A stretch of DNA of 64,000 nucleotides from Flammeovirga yaeyamensis (GTDB lineage Bacteria; Bacteroidota; Bacteroidia; Cytophagales; Flammeovirgaceae), in contig NZ_CP076133.1 of assembly GCF_018736045.1 (NCBI RefSeq), forward strand, positions 2,046,001-2,110,000. Direction: 5' to 3'. Positions within the stretch are counted from its first letter, which is position 1; each line of letters opens with the position of its first letter. The position numbers were made by a program, and so were the translations under genes. The notes beneath the pieces are model-generated. The model worked only from the letters and a program-made list of their open reading frames with translations. It was not told the origin of the DNA and made no database searches. Below are positions 33,811-42,642 of this stretch, piece after piece.

Positions 33811-35511
33811 TTAGTGACTTACTTTTAGGTAACTTATCGATACGATACCATAATCTGATGTATCTAATGATTTACCTTTCATGGACTGCATATAATTACC
33901 TGCTTTAAAATAATTGGAATCACTATTACAGCCGTTAAATCTGTAGATTTCAGTTCTACCTCCATTGGCTAAGTTGTATAAAACAACGTTTGAGTTTTCA
34001 AAGACAAGTTCCAAGTGCATTTCTTGATCTAATGCCCAATTACCATCAATAAAGTCACCTGACATATCGTCATTTTCTTCTGTTACCCAACCCATAATTT
34101 TCAGTCGAGCTGAACCAGACGATTGGTTTGGATCTCCTTCATATTGCACTCTAATGACATCATCATATGAGTTAGAAGGGCCGTGAATCTGACCAAAACA
34201 AACTTTACCTGAACTTGGCAACTGATTCACAGTTACTTTCCATTCCATTCTATTTATTCCTGATCCACCATCCCAATAAATATTCGACGATCCATCTGCA
34301 GTTAATTCTCTAAGTTCAGTTCTCGGATTACCAGAACCCGAAGAAGTTGGATAACCTGCATAACATTTAAAGAAAACGTTTGTACCGTCTGTATAGAACC
34401 AATTATCGTTTTCGTAAGTAGATAAGTTTGGAGTATTATCTACAAAAGTCGGATTGTTTAACGTTCCAGAGAATGCATTTAGCTTCCAATTTTGTAACCC
34501 TAACACATCGTACGGGTAACCGCCACCACCTGTTGGAGGATCTACTGGATCAACCGGATCCGTACCATTTCCTTCTCCATCGGTACCTGCAAAAGTTACT
34601 TCTGTGATACTGTTCCAAGTATTAGATGAATTTCCATAGCCGATAATTTGTACATATCTTCCTGAAACTCCATTTAATGACACATTCTCTAATTCCAACG
34701 TATTACCTGATGAAACTCCAGAATATACTACCGTTAATTGATCTGTTGCATTTCCAGCCAACACTTCAAAAGTACTTGACCTTACATCGCCCTTAAACCA
34801 AGCCACCTTCATCTCTTCGATATTTTTCACACTACCGAAATCATATCTAATCCATTGACCGGAGCCATTGGCAGACCATCTTGTTCCCAAATTGCCATCC
34901 ACAGTGTTCGATGGAACATTACCATCATCAGAAGAAGCTACTACAGCTATTGCAGTAAGTGGTTCAGTTCCTGAACTTGGAGGCGGTGTTGTTCCTCCAT
35001 CTACTTCTATTAAAGAAAAATCGTCGTACCTACCCTCTCCAGCGTAGTATTCTCCTTTAATGGTTACAGTACTTCCAGAGCCTGAATTAAAACTTACCAC
35101 TTCTTGAGTCCAATCAGAAGCATTACCGCTTCTAGAAGTTTTTACTCCATCTACAGTTGCTGAAATTCTCCAACTTCCTTTAACAAAAGCAGATAATTCA
35201 TAATTAGCATTTGAATTAATGCTAATATCTTGGGAAAAACTCCCACCGCTTCCTGTGATTTTAGCTGATTTTGTTCCCGTGTTTGCATCTCCAGAAATGG
35301 CAGATGGATCAGAATCTGTCCAATTCGTCCAACTACTTTCAAAACTAGCATTAGGAACTGTAACTGTTGTTCGTAAGTTACTTGGTTCGTTTTCTTTTTC
35401 TATACTAACCTCATTCTGTTGATTAGTACATCCTATGATGCTTCCTGTTAGGAATGCTCCAACAATCATTTTATTAAATGTATTTTTAAATACATTGTAC
35501 TGGTTGTTCAT
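33811..35511 (-). CDS. PL7 family alginate lyase with two N-terminal carbohydrate-binding domains (lipoprotein)
   Basis: 566 residues from the ATG at 35511; the first possible start ten codons earlier is less likely. A lipoprotein signal ends at SIIGC. A beta-sandwich carbohydrate-binding domain follows (about 45-160, NASFESSWTNWTDSDPS), then an F5/8-type C (CBM32-like) domain at about 165-300 (SNTVDGNLGTRWSANGSGQWIRYDFG), a Pro/Gly/Asp linker, and the PL7 catalytic domain. The family signatures are RTELRE (397-402), QIH (441-443) and YFKAGNYMQ (534-542), which carry the Arg, Gln/His and Tyr used for beta-elimination. It cleaves alginate outside or on the cell surface and is the last gene of the alginate locus. 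Confidence 0.95.
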   Translation of the reverse strand: MNNQYNVFKNTFNKMIVGAFLTGSIIGCTNQQNEVSIEKENEPSNLRTTVTVPNASFESSWTNWTDSDPSAISGDANTGTKSAKITGSGGSFSQDISINSNANYELSAFVKGSWRISATVDGVKTSRSGNASDWTQEVVSFNSGSGSTVTIKGEYYAGEGRYDDFSLIEVDGGTTPPPSSGTEPLTAIAVVASSDDGNVPSNTVDGNLGTRWSANGSGQWIRYDFGSVKNIEEMKVAWFKGDVRSSTFEVLAGNATDQLTVVYSGVSSGNTLELENVSLNGVSGRYVQIIGYGNSSNTWNSITEVTFAGTDGEGNGTDPVDPVDPPTGGGGYPYDVLGLQNWKLNAFSGTLNNPTFVDNTPNLSTYENDNWFYTDGTNVFFKCYAGYPTSSGSGNPRTELRELTADGSSNIYWDGGSGINRMEWKVTVNQLPSSGKVCFGQIHGPSNSYDDVIRVQYEGDPNQSSGSARLKIMGWVTEENDDMSGDFIDGNWALDQEMHLELVFENSNVVLYNLANGGRTEIYRFNGCNSDSNYFKAGNYMQSMKGKSLDTSDYGIVSISYLKVSH

Positions 35512-35912
35512 GATTAAAATTATTAATGTGTAAAAATTCAAGTCAGTTATTAGTAGTTTATAAAGTGCTACCCTTGGGTAGAAACTTATTATCTGATAAA
35601 AAAGTCAGATGATTAACACACATAATTTTAATGAATGAAAGGTGATCAGTTAGTTATATTTTTTTAGTAAAAGAGGTGAATGGACCACCTCTTATGGGTA
35701 TTTACGATCTATAATTATGTCCAATGTTAGTTAGTTCGAAGGTCCATTCTTCGTTGTTTAGTAGTTTAGTTGTCCGTCTACTTCAGCATATGAAATGTTA
35801 GTATTGTCTATCTGTCTATTGTTATCTTTTTACATTTCATATTTAACACATATACAAATTTTTGGTTAGCCACCTGATCATTAAATATCAAGTGGCCTTT
35901 TGAAATGAAATG
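35512..35912. other. spacer between the PKD lipoprotein and PL7 genes, with two hairpins
   Basis: Four hundred bases with no gene. GCCACCTGAT (35869-35878) partly pairs with ATCAAGTGGC (35887-35896), close behind the stop of the PKD lipoprotein gene on the minus strand. AAGAGGTG (35671-35678) pairs with CACCTCTT (35686-35693). They may uncouple PL7 expression from the susCD part, either as partial terminators or as RNA-processing sites; neither has a convincing T-run on the minus strand. Confidence 0.5.
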
Positions 35913-36674
35913 TTAATCTATTTTCTTTATTTCTACCAAATCATATCTTGTTTCAACATCACCAAAGTTCATGGCAAACCTTAACTGAGTAGTGGCAGCA
36001 TCCATTTTGATGATATAACTTTTTTGTTCGTAATCCGAACTGCTAGCAGATAACGGTAAGTCTTCATCCACAAAAGTGATACTGTTGTCTGGATCTTCCA
36101 TTACTAATTTACCTGCAGATGTCCCACCTGACTTACTTACATACCAGAAGCTTACACGGTATTCAATTCCTCCTGTTACTCGAATTGTTTGATCTAAGTA
36201 CTGACTATCGTTTCCAATTTTAGCTCCTGTACTTTCGTCTGGTGGTGTTGGTGAACCCGATCCTGAGAAACTACCCCAAACACTCCTATCACTACACTCA
36301 AAACTTGGGCATTGAAACTCTGGCACTAATTCGTCTACTACAACTACTGTAATAGTCGTATCTGAAGTGACATCATTACCATCTTTTGCAGTTAAGCTAA
36401 CTTCAAAAGTTCCCTCTCCACTAAACGTATGTACCGGGTTTTTATCTTCTGATGTACCACCGTCACCAAAATCCCAAGCAAAAATGCCTGCTGAAATAGA
36501 TGTATTCGTAAATTCAATGTCTCTAAATTCAGTTTGTGATGCCTTGTATGTAAAGTCGGCAGATGGAGGTGTTAAATCTTCAATAGATCCTACTCCCGGA
36601 AGTTCCTCTGTACAAGAAAGTAAAGCGCCTCCCAAAAGTGTTGCTAATCCTAATTTCTTTATGATTGTTTTCAT
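35913..36674 (-). CDS. PKD-domain surface lipoprotein of the alginate locus (SusE/F-like role)
   Basis: 253 residues. Lipoprotein signal GGALLSC (C21), then one PKD domain (about 37-112) with FAWDFGDGGTSEDKNPVHTFSGEGTFEVSLTA, and a second beta-sandwich domain (about 125-253) resembling carbohydrate-binding modules, with YLDQTIRVTGGIEYRVSFWYVSKSG and LRFAMNFGDVETRYDLVEI. A small PKD lipoprotein after susD is typical of alginate loci and is believed to bind the polysaccharide at the cell surface. It follows the SusD gene by just under 100 bases on the same strand. Confidence 0.85.
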   Translation of the reverse strand: MKTIIKKLGLATLLGGALLSCTEELPGVGSIEDLTPPSADFTYKASQTEFRDIEFTNTSISAGIFAWDFGDGGTSEDKNPVHTFSGEGTFEVSLTAKDGNDVTSDTTITVVVVDELVPEFQCPSFECSDRSVWGSFSGSGSPTPPDESTGAKIGNDSQYLDQTIRVTGGIEYRVSFWYVSKSGGTSAGKLVMEDPDNSITFVDEDLPLSASSSDYEQKSYIIKMDAATTQLRFAMNFGDVETRYDLVEIKKID

Positions 36675-36771
36675 TTTAGTCTGATATAATTAATGATTGT
36701 GAGAAAAGTTGCAGACTGAACGGTATCTTACACGTATTTGATTTATTTCTATTCAGTCTACAACATTTTGA

Positions 36772-38139
36772 TTAATAACCAGGGTTTTGACTTAATAAAC
36801 CATAGCTGGTATCAATTTCTCTTTGTGGAATTGGAAGTAATAACTTAGTCGCATTGAATGGGAATCCATTGTTTTCAGCAAAATTACCCATCACTTCTTC
36901 AGCTTCGCCAAATCTAACCAAGTCATACAAACGATGGTTTTCGAAAGCCAACTCCACTCTTCTTTCTAACATCAAAGCGTCTTTTGTTAAAGTTGCCCCC
37001 GCTGCTAATGTTGAAAGACCCACACGATCACGTATCATATTGTAAGCATTTACTGCATCTGCATCTGTTGTTGTCTCAGCACCCGCCATAATTGCTTCTG
37101 CATACATTAAATACACATCCGCTAATCTTAGCACAATCCAATCGTTACCACACAAACTATTGTCTGCAGAAGATGTAAGGAATTTCCCCAATTCATTAGC
37201 ATCTTCAGGGCTATAAAGAACTGCTGCTCTTTCAGTATCGTTTACATCAACATTAGCTTTAAAATCAGCTGTTACATAATTAATACCACTAGTACTACCC
37301 AATTTTGTAAATTCATAAGAAAAATCTTGAGATTCTGCTGTATTGTCGTTCAAGAACTGAATAGCAAAAATGATCTCTGAGTTTAACTCATCATAGAAAA
37401 CATCAGAAAATTCATCAACTAAAGCATAATCACCACTATTCATTACTGATTCTAGAAGTGTTTTAGCTCCAGAATAATCTCCTGTAGTTAATTTTACCTT
37501 AGCTAATAATGCTTGAGCAGCTCCTTTCGTAGCTCTACCCTCTTGGATATTACCTCTAGTAGGTAAATTTTCTACTGCATACATTAAATCTGACTCAATT
37601 TGAGCATAGATCTCATTGTAAGACCCTCTAGTAGATCCACTTTCATCTCCCGGATTGATAATACCTGTCACCAATGGTACTTCACCGAAGCCTCTTGTTA
37701 GATTAAAGTACATTAAACCTCTATTAAAACGAGCTTCTGCTTCGAATAGCTTTTTTGTGGCATCATCACCAACAACATCTAAAGATGCAATAACTTTATT
37801 CGAACGATATACCACATTGTACATAAATACCCAATAATCAGATAATGTACCATTTGTTGGCGATACATTCATATGTTCGAATTGTGCCCATTCTCCTTCA
37901 CTGTTCTTTGTTTTTGTATTATCAGAACGCATTTCTGTTAATGCAAATTCTCTTTGAACAGTATTTTGTAAACCGTCGTAGATAGCGAAAACTGCTGCTT
38001 CTACTTCTTCAGTATTGGAATAAAATCCGTTATCACCAATAGCTGAGATTGGTTTTAGATCCAATTGACTTTCACAAGCAGTAAACCCAATAAGTGCTAA
38101 AACTGCAGTGATTTTATATATCGATTTTTTGATTAGCAT
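36772..38139 (-). CDS. SusD/RagB-like starch-binding outer-membrane lipoprotein, alginate locus
   Basis: 455 residues. Lipoprotein signal GFTAC (C20), then LDLKPISAIGDNGFYSNTEEVEAAVFAIYDGLQ, the SusD N-terminal pattern. A tetratricopeptide-like helical core follows (RFNRGLMYFNLTRGFGEVPLVT, GAAQALLAKVKLTTGDYSGAKTLLESVM) with the C-terminal RRVELAFENHRLYDLVRFG and LLPIPQREID motifs of the family. It caps the SusC pore and binds the glycan. Its ATG is six bases after the SusC stop. Neighbours (PL7, PKD lipoprotein, FadR regulator) point to alginate as ligand. Confidence 0.95.
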   Translation of the reverse strand: MLIKKSIYKITAVLALIGFTACESQLDLKPISAIGDNGFYSNTEEVEAAVFAIYDGLQNTVQREFALTEMRSDNTKTKNSEGEWAQFEHMNVSPTNGTLSDYWVFMYNVVYRSNKVIASLDVVGDDATKKLFEAEARFNRGLMYFNLTRGFGEVPLVTGIINPGDESGSTRGSYNEIYAQIESDLMYAVENLPTRGNIQEGRATKGAAQALLAKVKLTTGDYSGAKTLLESVMNSGDYALVDEFSDVFYDELNSEIIFAIQFLNDNTAESQDFSYEFTKLGSTSGINYVTADFKANVDVNDTERAAVLYSPEDANELGKFLTSSADNSLCGNDWIVLRLADVYLMYAEAIMAGAETTTDADAVNAYNMIRDRVGLSTLAAGATLTKDALMLERRVELAFENHRLYDLVRFGEAEEVMGNFAENNGFPFNATKLLLPIPQREIDTSYGLLSQNPGY

Positions 38140-38145
38140 GTTATA

Positions 38146-41100
38146 TTAGAAGTTTAAGTTGATACCTGCTGAAAATGTTCTATGAATTGGAGCTGCACCT
38201 CTTTGGTAGCCATAAGTTAGTGGTGAATCTAATCCTTGGTTAATACCTTCAGGATTGTAACCTCTATAATCGCTACCCATGATATAAATTAAGTTTTGTG
38301 CTGCTACATATACTCTCATGGAAGAAATACCCACTTTATTTAAAGGTCCTTTCGGCAACGTATATCCAACATTTAAGTTTCTTAATGTGATGTATGAAGC
38401 ATCCATAACGATATCGTCAGTAAAGATTCTTTGAACCACTTTATCTGCATCCTGGAAGAAGTTTGGATCTGTTTCATCAGTAATATAATCCTGATTAGAA
38501 CTAAACTGATTGTTTACATATTGAGGATCCATATTTCTAACTTTAGCACCATGTGAACCTTGGAACATGAAGCTTAAATCAAAACTCTTGTAGTTTACTG
38601 AGTTCGTTACCGACCAAATTAATTTAGGATAAGGTGATCCTAAGATTGTTCTATCATCTGGATCGATAATACCATCACCATTCAAATCCTTCACATAAAT
38701 ATCTTGCGATTGTCCATTGATTGGATAGAAAGGATTTTTGATATTTTCTAATGGAATCTCTTTTTCAACCACATAACCATAGAAAGATGATACAGGGTGA
38801 CCTTCTTTTGCAATCCATTCTGCTGGTCGTTTAGGATCTACAGTTGAAATAATACCATCTGCACCTGCCATGCTTACGATTTTATTTTCGTTTAATGACA
38901 TATTTGCTGTAGTTGACCATTTTAGATCTTTAGTAACTATGTTCGTTGTTCTTACCTCAAATTCAACACCTCTATTTTCTACTTCACCTAAGTTTACAAT
39001 TGCTTCTTCAAATCCAGAAGCTGAAGCAATAGGTCGACGTAATAATAGATCATCTGAATTCTTTTTGTAAAGATCTACACTTACGCTTAAACGATCTTTA
39101 AATAATCCAATATCAATACCAGGGTTGATTTCAATCGAGCGTTCCCATCTTAATTCAGGATTAGATAATGAAGTCTGGTTAAAACCTGAATAAATATTGC
39201 CATCTAATACAGAACCTACTGGAGAAACCAAACCAATTGCAGGGTAACGACCAATAATTCTGTCATCACCATCAGTACCAGAAACACCATAACTCATTCT
39301 CACTTTTAGGTTACTGATCAATTCACTATCCTTTAAGAAGTTTTCTTGTGAAATTCTCCAACCCACAGAAGCTGCTGGGAAAACACCATACTTGTAGTTA
39401 TCACCAAATTTTGAACTACCATCTGAACGAACACTTAATGAAACTAAATACTTATCGTTGTAAGCATAATTGGCACGACCAAAGAATGAAACTAATGACT
39501 TTTGATTAGCATATGTTTCCGCTGCAGTTACGTTTGTTTGTGGGATAGTTTTCACATAATCAAAGTTATATCCTGCAGCTTCGATTGTGCTACTATTATA
39601 ATCCCAGAACTCGAAGGCAAATCCACCAACTGCGCTAAAAGAATGATGACCAAATGATTTATTCCAATCTAAAGTTTGTTCTGTTACAAGGTGAAATTCA
39701 TTTTGACGACGATCGTAAGCTTCCGTACCTGCCTCAGCATTTCTTGTGGCTTTTAAGCCTACAAATCTTGCATCTCTTTGGTTTCTGTAATCTCCACCGA
39801 AAGATGATTTAAAGTTTAAGCCATCTGCGATTTTATATTTCAAAAAGATATTTGAGAAGATCTTCGTCTTGTATTTACGTCTTTCTCTTTCTAAAATTTT
39901 TGATATTGGAGATACATTTGATGTTGTACTAATGTCAGTTCCACCACTTTCTACGGGCATACCGTTTGTTAAATCGTAGTCATCAAACATTCTTTCCATA
40001 GCGTAATCTCCTACTTGTGTATCTGCCCAACGACCACTTTCTCTTAATCTATTTACATAGTTGATAGAGTTTTCGTCAATATACTGAGGCAACCAAGGTG
40101 ATTGTCTAATTGCATCGTGTAATCCGATAGGGAATTCTCTTTGGTTACTGTAAGAAGGGTTCACGTTCAAACCGAACGTTAATCTTTTGTTTACTTTCGT
40201 TTGTACGTTCAAACGGAAGTTGATTCTGTCATAGCTATCTGTAAGTAAAACACCCTCGTCTTTTAAATAGTTACCAGAGATAGAATACTTTGTTCTTTCT
40301 GTTCCCCCTCTTGCGGATAACGAGTGCGATTGAATCGTACCACCATCCATCACTACATCGTCCCATGCTGTTTCAGTACCTAATTGTTGAATGTACTTCA
40401 TACGGTCAGTAAGTTCTCCGTTATTATTATCTTGAACGAAAGAAGTCCATTCACCTACTGTTTTCAATACATCATTTTTTGGTACTGATTTCACACCAAA
40501 GTAACCATTATAGCTAAATTTGGCCTTACCTTCTTTACCTTGCTTATTGGTAATCATGATCACACCGTTTGCACCTCTTGATCCATAGATGGCTGCTGAA
40601 GATGCATCTTTTAAAATCTCAATCGATTCTACATCGTTCATATCCAAAGTGGCCAAGTAATCCTGATCTACAACAATCCCGTCTACTACAATTAGTGGAC
40701 TTGGAAATGAAGTGATTGAACCAACACCCCTCACTCTAATTGTTGGTGCCTCACCTGCTGTAGGGTTAGTTTGCTGAATGTTTACACCAGAAACTTGTCC
40801 AGAAAGAGCGTCATCAATTCTGGCAGTAGGAATCTGATCTAAGTTTTCATTCTTAACTTTAGAAACTGCTCCTGTTAAATGTGACTTTTTAACTGACCCA
40901 TAACCAACGACAACAATTTCATCCAGTTGACTTGCTTCTTCCATCAACTGTACATCTAATGTAGTTTGATTACCCACTGCAACTTCTTGTGTTTTGCAAC
41001 CGATAAAAGAAAACATTAAAATGTCTGTTGATTTTACTAGAAGTGAATAATTTCCATCAAAATCTGTAATTGTACCTTTGTTTCCTTTACCTCCTTTGAG

Positions 41101-41244
41101 AATAATAGAAACGCCAGGAAGTGAATTGTTGTCCTGATCGACTACCTTGCCTTTTAAGACACGCTCGCTATCTTGTGCGAATGTTTGTCCTGAAAAAAGT
41201 ACTAGCAAGAGAGTAAATGATAAAAGTAATAATCTTGTGTTCAT
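38146..41244 (-). CDS. SusC/RagA-type TonB-dependent outer-membrane transporter, alginate locus
   Basis: 1032 residues. A signal peptide ends at TFAQ, followed by a carboxypeptidase-regulatory-like domain (VLKGKVVDQDNNSLPGVSIILKGG), a TonB box-like stretch DEIVVVGYG and the plug domain (LSGQVSGVNIQQTNPTAGEAPTIRVRGVGSI, VESIEILKDASSAAIYGSRGANGVI). The remainder is a 22-stranded barrel ending in the terminal strand FSAGINLNF. It imports large oligosaccharides with energy from TonB. It is the first structural gene after the regulator in the same orientation, with a palindrome-rich region upstream. Confidence 0.96.
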   Translation of the reverse strand: MNTRLLLLSFTLLLVLFSGQTFAQDSERVLKGKVVDQDNNSLPGVSIILKGGKGNKGTITDFDGNYSLLVKSTDILMFSFIGCKTQEVAVGNQTTLDVQLMEEASQLDEIVVVGYGSVKKSHLTGAVSKVKNENLDQIPTARIDDALSGQVSGVNIQQTNPTAGEAPTIRVRGVGSITSFPSPLIVVDGIVVDQDYLATLDMNDVESIEILKDASSAAIYGSRGANGVIMITNKQGKEGKAKFSYNGYFGVKSVPKNDVLKTVGEWTSFVQDNNNGELTDRMKYIQQLGTETAWDDVVMDGGTIQSHSLSARGGTERTKYSISGNYLKDEGVLLTDSYDRINFRLNVQTKVNKRLTFGLNVNPSYSNQREFPIGLHDAIRQSPWLPQYIDENSINYVNRLRESGRWADTQVGDYAMERMFDDYDLTNGMPVESGGTDISTTSNVSPISKILERERRKYKTKIFSNIFLKYKIADGLNFKSSFGGDYRNQRDARFVGLKATRNAEAGTEAYDRRQNEFHLVTEQTLDWNKSFGHHSFSAVGGFAFEFWDYNSSTIEAAGYNFDYVKTIPQTNVTAAETYANQKSLVSFFGRANYAYNDKYLVSLSVRSDGSSKFGDNYKYGVFPAASVGWRISQENFLKDSELISNLKVRMSYGVSGTDGDDRIIGRYPAIGLVSPVGSVLDGNIYSGFNQTSLSNPELRWERSIEINPGIDIGLFKDRLSVSVDLYKKNSDDLLLRRPIASASGFEEAIVNLGEVENRGVEFEVRTTNIVTKDLKWSTTANMSLNENKIVSMAGADGIISTVDPKRPAEWIAKEGHPVSSFYGYVVEKEIPLENIKNPFYPINGQSQDIYVKDLNGDGIIDPDDRTILGSPYPKLIWSVTNSVNYKSFDLSFMFQGSHGAKVRNMDPQYVNNQFSSNQDYITDETDPNFFQDADKVVQRIFTDDIVMDASYITLRNLNVGYTLPKGPLNKVGISSMRVYVAAQNLIYIMGSDYRGYNPEGINQGLDSPLTYGYQRGAAPIHRTFSAGINLNF

Positions 41245-41280
41245 TTTATTTAGTGAAGAGATTGATAGTACATCAATTAG

Positions 41281-41319
41281 TAGCGTACCATAATATATAT
41301 ACGCTATAACAATGCGCTA
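41281..41319 (-). promoter_or_regulatory. repeated motif upstream of susC, possible operator
   Basis: TAGCGTA (41281-41287) is an inverted repeat of TACGCTA (41300-41306), and a third, near-identical TGCGCTA (41313-41319) follows as a direct repeat 13 bases on. The cluster is 37 bases upstream of the susC start codon. A regulator binding site is plausible but it does not match the TGGTNNACCA sites of the FadR-type gene. Confidence 0.4.
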
Positions 41320-41341
41320 TATACTTTTTTGTTGTTAAAAA

Positions 41342-41581
41342 TTGAGAAAATTGGACAGGCGAAATAGGATCACATATAGTGATGTATGTGTTGTTTTATT
41401 ATATTTATCCTATGGTATTCGAAATGCGGATGATTTTGCCGATGACCCTGCGTTTGAATTGCCTGTTTGGATTAACGTTTCGTTAATCCTTTTTTTTTGT
41501 ATGATACATTATATCATAGGCATAGTTTATTTTAAAGTTGATAATAATTATATGTCAGTGTTTAATATCCCTTTCAGGTGA
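41342..41581 (+). CDS. doubtful 79-residue reading frame with two hydrophobic segments
   Basis: A frame starting at TTG with segments VCVVLLYLSYGI and VWINVSLILFFCMIHYIIGIVYF. It occupies the otherwise empty susC upstream region on the opposite strand and overlaps the 3' end of the regulator gene by 34 bases. No family, ribosome site or terminator supports it. It is listed only because no other gene covers 41245-41547. It may be a decayed membrane protein or chance. Confidence 0.2.
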   Translation: MRKLDRRNRITYSDVCVVLLYLSYGIRNADDFADDPAFELPVWINVSLILFFCMIHYIIGIVYFKVDNNYMSVFNIPFR

Positions 41582-42252
41582 TTAAACATAGCTTGTTCGG
41601 CCAAATCTGGCTCCCTATTAGTTATATGTTCTAGAATTTTATAATGTTCGTCTAATGCCTTGTGAGGTTTATCTCCAATACATACTTCGTTTTCTTTAAA
41701 AAACGTAATAATGTCTGGCGCCACAATTAACATTAAAGATTTTAAAACAGAGTTTTTGCTTGCTTCTGCGATTTTTAAGTGGAACATCAAATCGTGTTCT
41801 ACTGTTTCTTGACCTAACTTTACAGCTTCTTCGTACTCAGATAACGCTTTAGAAATAGAAACGATGTCTTTTTCATCTCTACGCAACGCTGCAAATCTAG
41901 CTGTACTTTTTTCGAGAACAACACGAGTTTCAACCAAAGAATTCATATCGTTGCCTTCTAGTTCTAAAACATCTGTGATTAAACCTTCAAGTGCATCAAT
42001 TCCAAAACCAGCGACTACAGTGCCACTTTGTGGATGAGTTTTTAAAATCCCATAAAACTCAAGCTTACGGATAGCATCACGTACATAGGTTCTACCAATA
42101 CCAAATAATTCGCTTAATTTTCTTTCGGAAGGTAGTTTATCTCCCGGGTTTAATTGACCGCTAGATATCAATGCTTTCAACTGTTTGATAATTTTATCAA
42201 CAGGTTTTTCTACTTCTATTTTTCTAAATGTATCAAATACTGACTGTTCCAT
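41548..42252 (-). CDS. FadR-subfamily GntR transcriptional regulator of the alginate locus
   Basis: 234 residues. An N-terminal winged helix-turn-helix (about 15-80: DKIIKQLKALISSGQLNPGDKLPSERKLSELFGIGRTYVRDAIRKLEFYGILKTHPQSGTVV) is followed by an FCD ligand-binding domain of helices (about 95-225) with the metal-site histidines in VEHDLMFHLKIAEAS and DEHYKILEHI. FadR-type regulators of alginate loci respond to unsaturated uronate or KDG-type breakdown products and usually repress. It lies head-to-tail before susC, and TGGTNNACCA palindromes upstream of its own start suggest autoregulation. Confidence 0.92.
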   Translation of the reverse strand: MEQSVFDTFRKIEVEKPVDKIIKQLKALISSGQLNPGDKLPSERKLSELFGIGRTYVRDAIRKLEFYGILKTHPQSGTVVAGFGIDALEGLITDVLELEGNDMNSLVETRVVLEKSTARFAALRRDEKDIVSISKALSEYEEAVKLGQETVEHDLMFHLKIAEASKNSVLKSLMLIVAPDIITFFKENEVCIGDKPHKALDEHYKILEHITNREPDLAEQAMFNHLKGILNTDI

Positions 42253-42273
42253 AATAAATCATTTCATTTTTTG

Positions 42274-42287
42274 ACTGGTCTACCAGT
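42274..42287. promoter_or_regulatory. GntR/FadR-type operator, proximal site
   Basis: ACTGGTCTACCAGT, a palindrome with a two-base centre containing TGGTNNACCA, the pattern bound by FadR-subfamily regulators such as UxuR. It is 22 bases upstream of the regulator's own start codon. Confidence 0.65.
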
Positions 42288-42447
42288 TCTTAGTTTTTCA
42301 TTTCATAGATTAAATATAATCATCCTTAATCACAAAATGAATGTTTTATTAGAGAAGTTAGTAGTATTCTTAATTTTATCTTTTCGCTCATAATACGCAA
42401 TGAATAGTGTTTTTTTTCATTTCAAGCCATCATATTTGCACCCCGAC

Positions 42448-42472
42448 TGGGTTACCATAATCTGGTAGACCA
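42448..42472. promoter_or_regulatory. GntR/FadR-type operator, distal double site
   Basis: TGGTAGACCA (42463-42472) is the exact reverse complement of the core of the proximal site. TGGGTTACCA (42448-42457) is a near match 15 bases away. Together with the proximal site this makes two exact copies and one variant within 200 bases. Confidence 0.6.
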
Positions 42473-42573
42473 ATTTTACTAGCTTTAATTTTATTATCCA
42501 AATATTCCTCAAAATTTATGTGTCGAAAACACACATATTCTAAAATATCTTTAAATATTACAATTTAGAAACT

Positions 42574-42618
42574 AAAAAAAGTGATATAAATATCTTTTGA
42601 TATTCATATCACTTTTTA
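42574..42618 (-). terminator. intrinsic terminator of the metalloprotease gene
   Basis: AAAAGTGATAT...ATATC pairs with GATAT...ATATCACTTTTT, giving a long stem with one bulge; T-run on the minus strand after the stem. Confidence 0.8.
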
Positions 42619-42642
42619 AAATAACATTGTAAAGCTTACTGC

